From NCBI GenBank assembly GCA_963763885.1, contig CAVXQD010000007.1, positions 2,046,001-2,110,000 of the forward strand: DNA of 64,000 bases, written 5' to 3'. The first letter of the stretch is position 1. Each line of letters starts with the position of its first letter. The notes beneath the pieces were generated by a model. It did no database searches. It was not told the origin of the DNA and worked only from the letters and a program-made list of their open reading frames with translations. Below are positions 60,633 through 64,000 of the stretch, one piece after another. The position numbers were made by a program, and so were the translations under genes. The DNA comes from JANNBN01 sp963763885. Lineage in GTDB: Bacteria > Actinomycetota > Acidimicrobiia > Acidimicrobiales > JANYDT01.

Positions 60633-62255
60633 ATGGCCAAGATGATCGCGTTCGACGAAACCGCACGCCGCTCGCTCGAAAAGGGCATGCAGCAGCTGGT
60701 CGACGCCGTAAAGGTGACGCTCGGCCCTAAGGGCCGTAACGTCGTCCTGGAGAAGAAGTGGGGCGCACCCACTATCACCAACGACGGCGTCTCCATCGCT
60801 AAAGAGATCGAGCTTGAAGATCCCTACGAGCGCATCGGTGCGGAACTCGTCAAAGAAGTAGCAAAGAAGACCGACGATGTCGCCGGTGACGGAACCACAA
60901 CCGCAACGGTGCTTGCCGGTGCAATGGTCCGTGAAGGCCTTCGCAACGTTGCTGCCGGAGCAAACCCAATGGGTCTGCGCAAGGGCATCGAGATCGCCGT
61001 CGAGGCAGCTGTTGCTGCCATCAAGGGCATCGCAAAGGAAACCGAGTCCAAGGAGCAGATCGCACAGGTCGCTTCCATCTCGGCTGCTGACACAGAGATC
61101 GGCGGGCTCATTGCAGACGCCATCGACAAGGTCGGCAAAGACGGCGTCATCACTGTTGAAGACAGCCAGACGTTCGGTATGCAGATGGACCTCGTCGAAG
61201 GCATGCGCTTCGACAAGGGCTACATCTCCCCATACTTCGCCACGGACATGGAGCGTATGGAGGCCTCACTTGAGGACCCGTACATCCTCCTTGTGTCTTC
61301 CAAGATCAGCTCCATCCGTGATCTTGTGCCAGTCCTCGAAAAGGTCATGCAGTCCGGCCGTGCTTTGGTGATCATTGCTGAAGACGTCGAAGGCGAAGCA
61401 CTCGCAACGCTGGTCGTCAACAAGATCCGTGGCACTTTCAAGTCCGTCGCCGTCAAGGCCCCAGGCTTTGGTGAGCGTCGCAAGGCAATGTTGCAGGACA
61501 TGGCCGTTCTCACCGGCGGCACCGTCATCAGCGAAGAGGTTGGCCTCAAGCTTGAGAACACCACCCTCGACCTTCTTGGCCGTGCACGCAAGATCGTCAT
61601 CACCAAGGACGAGACCACAGTCGTCGAAGGTGCCGGCTCGGCTGAAGACGTCAAGGGTCGCATCGCTCAGATCAAGATGGAGATCGAAAACACGGACTCC
61701 GACTACGACCGGGAGAAGCTGCAAGAGCGTCTCGCCAAGTTGTCTGGTGGCGTTGCAGTGCTCAAGGTTGGCGCTGCCACCGAAGTTGAGCAGAAAGAAA
61801 AGAAGCACCGTATCGAAGATGCAGTGTCCACCACCAAGGCTGCAATCGAAGAAGGCGTGGTGCCCGGCGGTGGCGTCGCCCTGCTCCGTGCTCAGTCCGC
61901 AATCTTGGAAGCAGCTGCAAAGCTCACCGGTGACGAAGCCACTGGCGCTCGTTTGGTCGCAAAGGCAGTTGAAGAACCGCTGAAGCAGATCGCAATGAAC
62001 GCAGGCATGGAAGGTGGTGTGGTGATCGAGAAGGTTCGTTCACTGACCAATCCTTCCGAGGGTCTCAACGCCGCAACTGGCGAATATGAAGACCTGGTCA
62101 AGGCCGGCGTTATCGATGCTGCCAAGGTCACCCGTTCCGCCCTGCAGAACGCTGCGTCCATCGCTGCGTTGTTCCTCACAACCGAGGCTGTCATCGTCGA
62201 CAAGCCAGAGAAGGACGCCGGCGGCATGCCTGGCGGTGGGATGGACGACTACTAG
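60633..62255 (+). CDS. groL: Chaperonin GroEL (Hsp60)
   Basis: 540 residues from ATG with ribosome site GGAGGATG. The ATP-site GDGTTTATVLA, the apical-domain stretch (KAPGFGERRKAMLQDMAVLT) and VVPGGGVALLRA are all typical; the C-terminus is GGMPGGGMDDY. GroEL folds proteins with its cap GroES. No groES precedes it, so this is a stand-alone copy as in many actinobacteria that carry a second groESL operon. Two CIRCE sites control it and a hairpin terminator follows. Confidence 0.97.
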   Translation: MAKMIAFDETARRSLEKGMQQLVDAVKVTLGPKGRNVVLEKKWGAPTITNDGVSIAKEIELEDPYERIGAELVKEVAKKTDDVAGDGTTTATVLAGAMVREGLRNVAAGANPMGLRKGIEIAVEAAVAAIKGIAKETESKEQIAQVASISAADTEIGGLIADAIDKVGKDGVITVEDSQTFGMQMDLVEGMRFDKGYISPYFATDMERMEASLEDPYILLVSSKISSIRDLVPVLEKVMQSGRALVIIAEDVEGEALATLVVNKIRGTFKSVAVKAPGFGERRKAMLQDMAVLTGGTVISEEVGLKLENTTLDLLGRARKIVITKDETTVVEGAGSAEDVKGRIAQIKMEIENTDSDYDREKLQERLAKLSGGVAVLKVGAATEVEQKEKKHRIEDAVSTTKAAIEEGVVPGGGVALLRAQSAILEAAAKLTGDEATGARLVAKAVEEPLKQIAMNAGMEGGVVIEKVRSLTNPSEGLNAATGEYEDLVKAGVIDAAKVTRSALQNAASIAALFLTTEAVIVDKPEKDAGGMPGGGMDDY

Positions 62256-62298
62256 TCCACGCTGAAAGTCGGCGCTCCGATGTTGGTGCGCTGACAAT

Positions 62299-62319
62299 AT
62301 ACGTACCTAAGGTACGTAT
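62299..62319. promoter_or_regulatory. 21-bp palindrome downstream of groEL
   Basis: Arms ATACGTACCT and AGGTACGTAT meet around a single A. It is perfectly symmetric and AT-richer than its surroundings, more like a protein-binding operator than a terminator. It lies before the groEL terminator hairpin, and no known regulator is indicated. Confidence 0.6.
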
Positions 62320-62340
62320 GCATAAGATTCGCGCTCAAAG

Positions 62341-62380
62341 AGCCGGAGTCGAGCCTCGCTCGCTCCGGCTTCTGTGTTTT
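62341..62380 (+). terminator. Rho-independent terminator after groEL
   Basis: Stem AGCCGGAG / CTCCGGCT with a 14-base loop, followed by TCTGTGTTTT. It separates groEL from the secreted-protein gene. Confidence 0.8.
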
Positions 62381-62494
62381 CTGACAGCCGTTCCCACTTT
62401 CGTTCCCACTTTCGTTCGGCCCGAGCTGGGTACGTGTGACCACATCGGTGCAGAGTGGCGGCTCTTCGACGCTTGCGTGCGCGAAACTGTCAGG

Positions 62495-63502
62495 GTGAGA
62501 ACCTTCAACGTCAGCCGGTTCACCTCAACGCGAAGGGGTCCCAAGGTCACCGCCATCGGTGTAGGCCTTCTCCTTACCGTTACTGCGGCTGCACTCACCA
62601 GCGGCGGGTCGGTCGGCGCCGCCGTAACCACCCGTTCCAAGGCGTCCGTCACCGCTCGCAAGAAGGTCACAACAACTCGCCGACGAGCCACCACTCGACG
62701 GGTAACAACGGCGAAGCGTGTCACTACCCGTGCTGCTGGCGCCACCACGTTGCCGCCGTCCACGCTCAACCCCAGCGCTCCGGCTACAACCAGCCTTGTT
62801 GCCACTACAGCGGCCACCACTAGCCCCCCCATTTCGGTCGCCCCCGTCTCTCCGGTTGCCTTTGAACGATCCACGTACACATTGACTGCCGCGTCGGATA
62901 CCAACTATGAGGTCCGGTTCTTCCTGAACATCGCTCCGGGTTTCAACGACACGTTGGCTCTGCGTACGACGCAACTTCCGGCTGGTGTGGTGGTTGGGTT
63001 TGAACCCAACCCGGTACGAAACCTGTTTGCGATGTCGTTGCGCGTCCCTTCATCTGCTCCGCCTGTCTTTGATTTCGATATCACTGCGAGCGCATCGGCT
63101 GCCTCGAGCTTGGTCCTGGCCCGAACCAGCATCACGTTGTTCGTGAATGGGACCTTGCTTCCAACTTCGCAGCCCCCCATCGGCGACCCAGGACTGCCGC
63201 CAGGCGTGGCCTACACCGTGTCACCGTCCTCCGTCGAGGTCATTCGGGGTGGCGACGCCGCCACGGTGAAGATCGATCTGTTCCGCCAGGGCGGTTTCGC
63301 CGGCCCTGTTTCGTTCCAGATGAACACTGTTCTCCCCGCTGGCATGGGATTCAGCTTCCAGGCGAACCCAGTGACTGGTGCGGTCAACTACCTCTTCATC
63401 AGTGCGGGTGCTTCCACAGTGCCAGGTACGTACGTCATTGATTTCCTGGCGATCACGTCGCTCCAGAGCACGCCTCTCCGGGCAGTGGTCGTGGTCAAGT
63501 AA
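62495..63502 (+). CDS. Secreted protein with Lys/Thr-rich linker and two Ig-like repeats, function unknown
   Basis: 335 residues from GTG; the longer in-frame ATG at 62318 would include the terminator region. A signal peptide (~1-45; VTAIGVGLLLTVTAAALTSG) is followed by an Arg/Lys/Thr-rich linker (KKVTTTRRRATTRRVTTAKR). Two beta-rich segments follow at ~125-215 and ~235-335; they share 'LPAGVVVGFEPNPV' and 'LPAGMGFSFQANPV' motifs, suggesting a duplicated Ig-like module. It is followed within two bases by a SpoIID-like gene, so both may act at the cell wall. Confidence 0.7.
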   Translation: MRTFNVSRFTSTRRGPKVTAIGVGLLLTVTAAALTSGGSVGAAVTTRSKASVTARKKVTTTRRRATTRRVTTAKRVTTRAAGATTLPPSTLNPSAPATTSLVATTAATTSPPISVAPVSPVAFERSTYTLTAASDTNYEVRFFLNIAPGFNDTLALRTTQLPAGVVVGFEPNPVRNLFAMSLRVPSSAPPVFDFDITASASAASSLVLARTSITLFVNGTLLPTSQPPIGDPGLPPGVAYTVSPSSVEVIRGGDAATVKIDLFRQGGFAGPVSFQMNTVLPAGMGFSFQANPVTGAVNYLFISAGASTVPGTYVIDFLAITSLQSTPLRAVVVVK

Positions 63503-63504
63503 GC

Positions 63505-64000
63505 ATGCGATTTCCCTTCCGGGGAGTCCTCGCGCTCACCGTTGGGTCGTTCGTGCTTGGACCTTCCTTAACCGGGCCAACCGCGTTCGACGGAGCCGCA
63601 TTCGCTGCAGGCCGACCCTCTGGAACAAAGGCGGCGCCGTACCTGCCAACCACAGCCTTGGGTGCCACAACCACGTCGATGGTGGTCGCACCGGGCCGAG
63701 TCGTCATCGACGGCAAAGGGTTCGGCCACGGCGTCGGGCTTGCACAGGACGGAGCATTTTGGATGGGTAAGGCCGGCAAGAACGTGGGCCAGATCCTTCT
63801 GCACTTCTTTCCAGGGACGACGCTTGCCAAACGAGACGGGGTGGTCCGGGTTCCGCTTGCTTCGCTCAACTCGATGACCGTCGTGCTGCCTTCCGGCGGC
63901 TCGGCGGGGGGTGTCGCGGTGCCCGCGGGTGGAACGGTTCGTGCGCTGGCCGGCCCTGGCGTTGTGTCGGTAAATCTCGCCGGCGCAAAGGTGCCGACCA
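63505..64000 (+). CDS. SpoIID/LytB-domain protein, N-terminal part (3' end outside window)
   Basis: Open from ATG to the window end (165 codons seen). A signal peptide (~1-30; GVLALTVGSFVLGPSLTG) precedes a conserved block GKGFGHGVGLAQDGAFWMGK...QILLHFFPGTTL, the GHGVG-Q-GA / HFYPGT pattern of SpoIID-like proteins, which are lytic transglycosylases or their inactive relatives in peptidoglycan remodelling. In many SpoIID proteins this motif lies near the C-terminus; here it is near the N-terminus, as in some actinobacterial forms. Confidence 0.75.
   Translation, partial: MRFPFRGVLALTVGSFVLGPSLTGPTAFDGAAFAAGRPSGTKAAPYLPTTALGATTTSMVVAPGRVVIDGKGFGHGVGLAQDGAFWMGKAGKNVGQILLHFFPGTTLAKRDGVVRVPLASLNSMTVVLPSGGSAGGVAVPAGGTVRALAGPGVVSVNLAGAKVPT

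Overview
The window looks like chromosomal DNA of a high-GC, Gram-positive-lineage actinobacterium, most likely from class Acidimicrobiia. This is inferred from the gene set, not from a database search: mycothiol glycosyltransferase MshA, a c-di-GMP-type RsiG anti-sigma factor, actinobacterial DapD, Rex-hemACD order, CarD-IspD-IspF-RlmB order, ClpC, and HrcA/CIRCE control of groEL. GTG and TTG starts are common, and many gene pairs overlap by the 4-base ATGA/GTGA arrangement.

Layout. 1-6.5 kb: the 3' part of an alpha-2-macroglobulin gene, a MoaD/ThiS-like protein, RsiG, an XRE regulator, MshA and a frameshifted YbjN gene. 6.5-7.3 kb: a non-coding stretch with hairpins and a duplicated ~109-bp element. 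7.3-11.5 kb: ProC, a SAM-hydrolysing DUF62 enzyme, a tiny membrane protein, an acyl-CoA synthetase and a membrane protein divergent from rex. 11.5-16 kb: Rex with a recognisable operator, then hemA, hemC, hemD and an unusual regulator. 16-24.8 kb: an accessory island with a 2156-residue secreted Rhs/YD toxin tipped by a ParB-like domain, its candidate immunity gene, an orphan second toxin tip with its own candidate immunity gene, and decayed sequence. 24.8-29.7 kb: DapD, a Fic protein behind a perfect palindrome, MsrA, a lipoprotein and VapBC. 29.8-36.6 kb: hemB, hemL, an EVE protein, a kinase, a TetR regulator and a polyprenyl synthase. 36.7-47.4 kb: an alpha-galactoside locus (GH4 enzyme, LacI regulator, two ABC permeases, a binding protein, an FG-GAP/UnbV lipoprotein with a histidine-rich membrane partner, and a GH36 enzyme). 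47.5-64 kb: mostly housekeeping genes (clpC, radA, a Crp-like regulator, carD, ispD, ispF, rlmB, an AAA+ ATPase, tRNA-Thr, groEL) and two secreted proteins, the last cut by the window edge.

How the parts work together. Rex links NADH/NAD+ balance to heme synthesis, but hemB and hemL lie about 14 kb from hemD, beyond the toxin island. In the galactoside locus one LacI-type operator sequence occurs twice: between the GH4 and lacI genes, and over the -35 box of a clear promoter in front of the transporter genes. No transport ATPase is present in that locus, so a shared one elsewhere is expected. CarD, IspD, IspF and RlmB form a compact run. The most noteworthy items are RsiG with both c-di-GMP signature motifs, the layered Rhs toxin/immunity island, the structured repeat region upstream of proC, the thiamine-binding-fold/YheO-HTH fusion regulator, the HxxEH membrane protein paired with an UnbV lipoprotein, and the RGG-like tail on RlmB.
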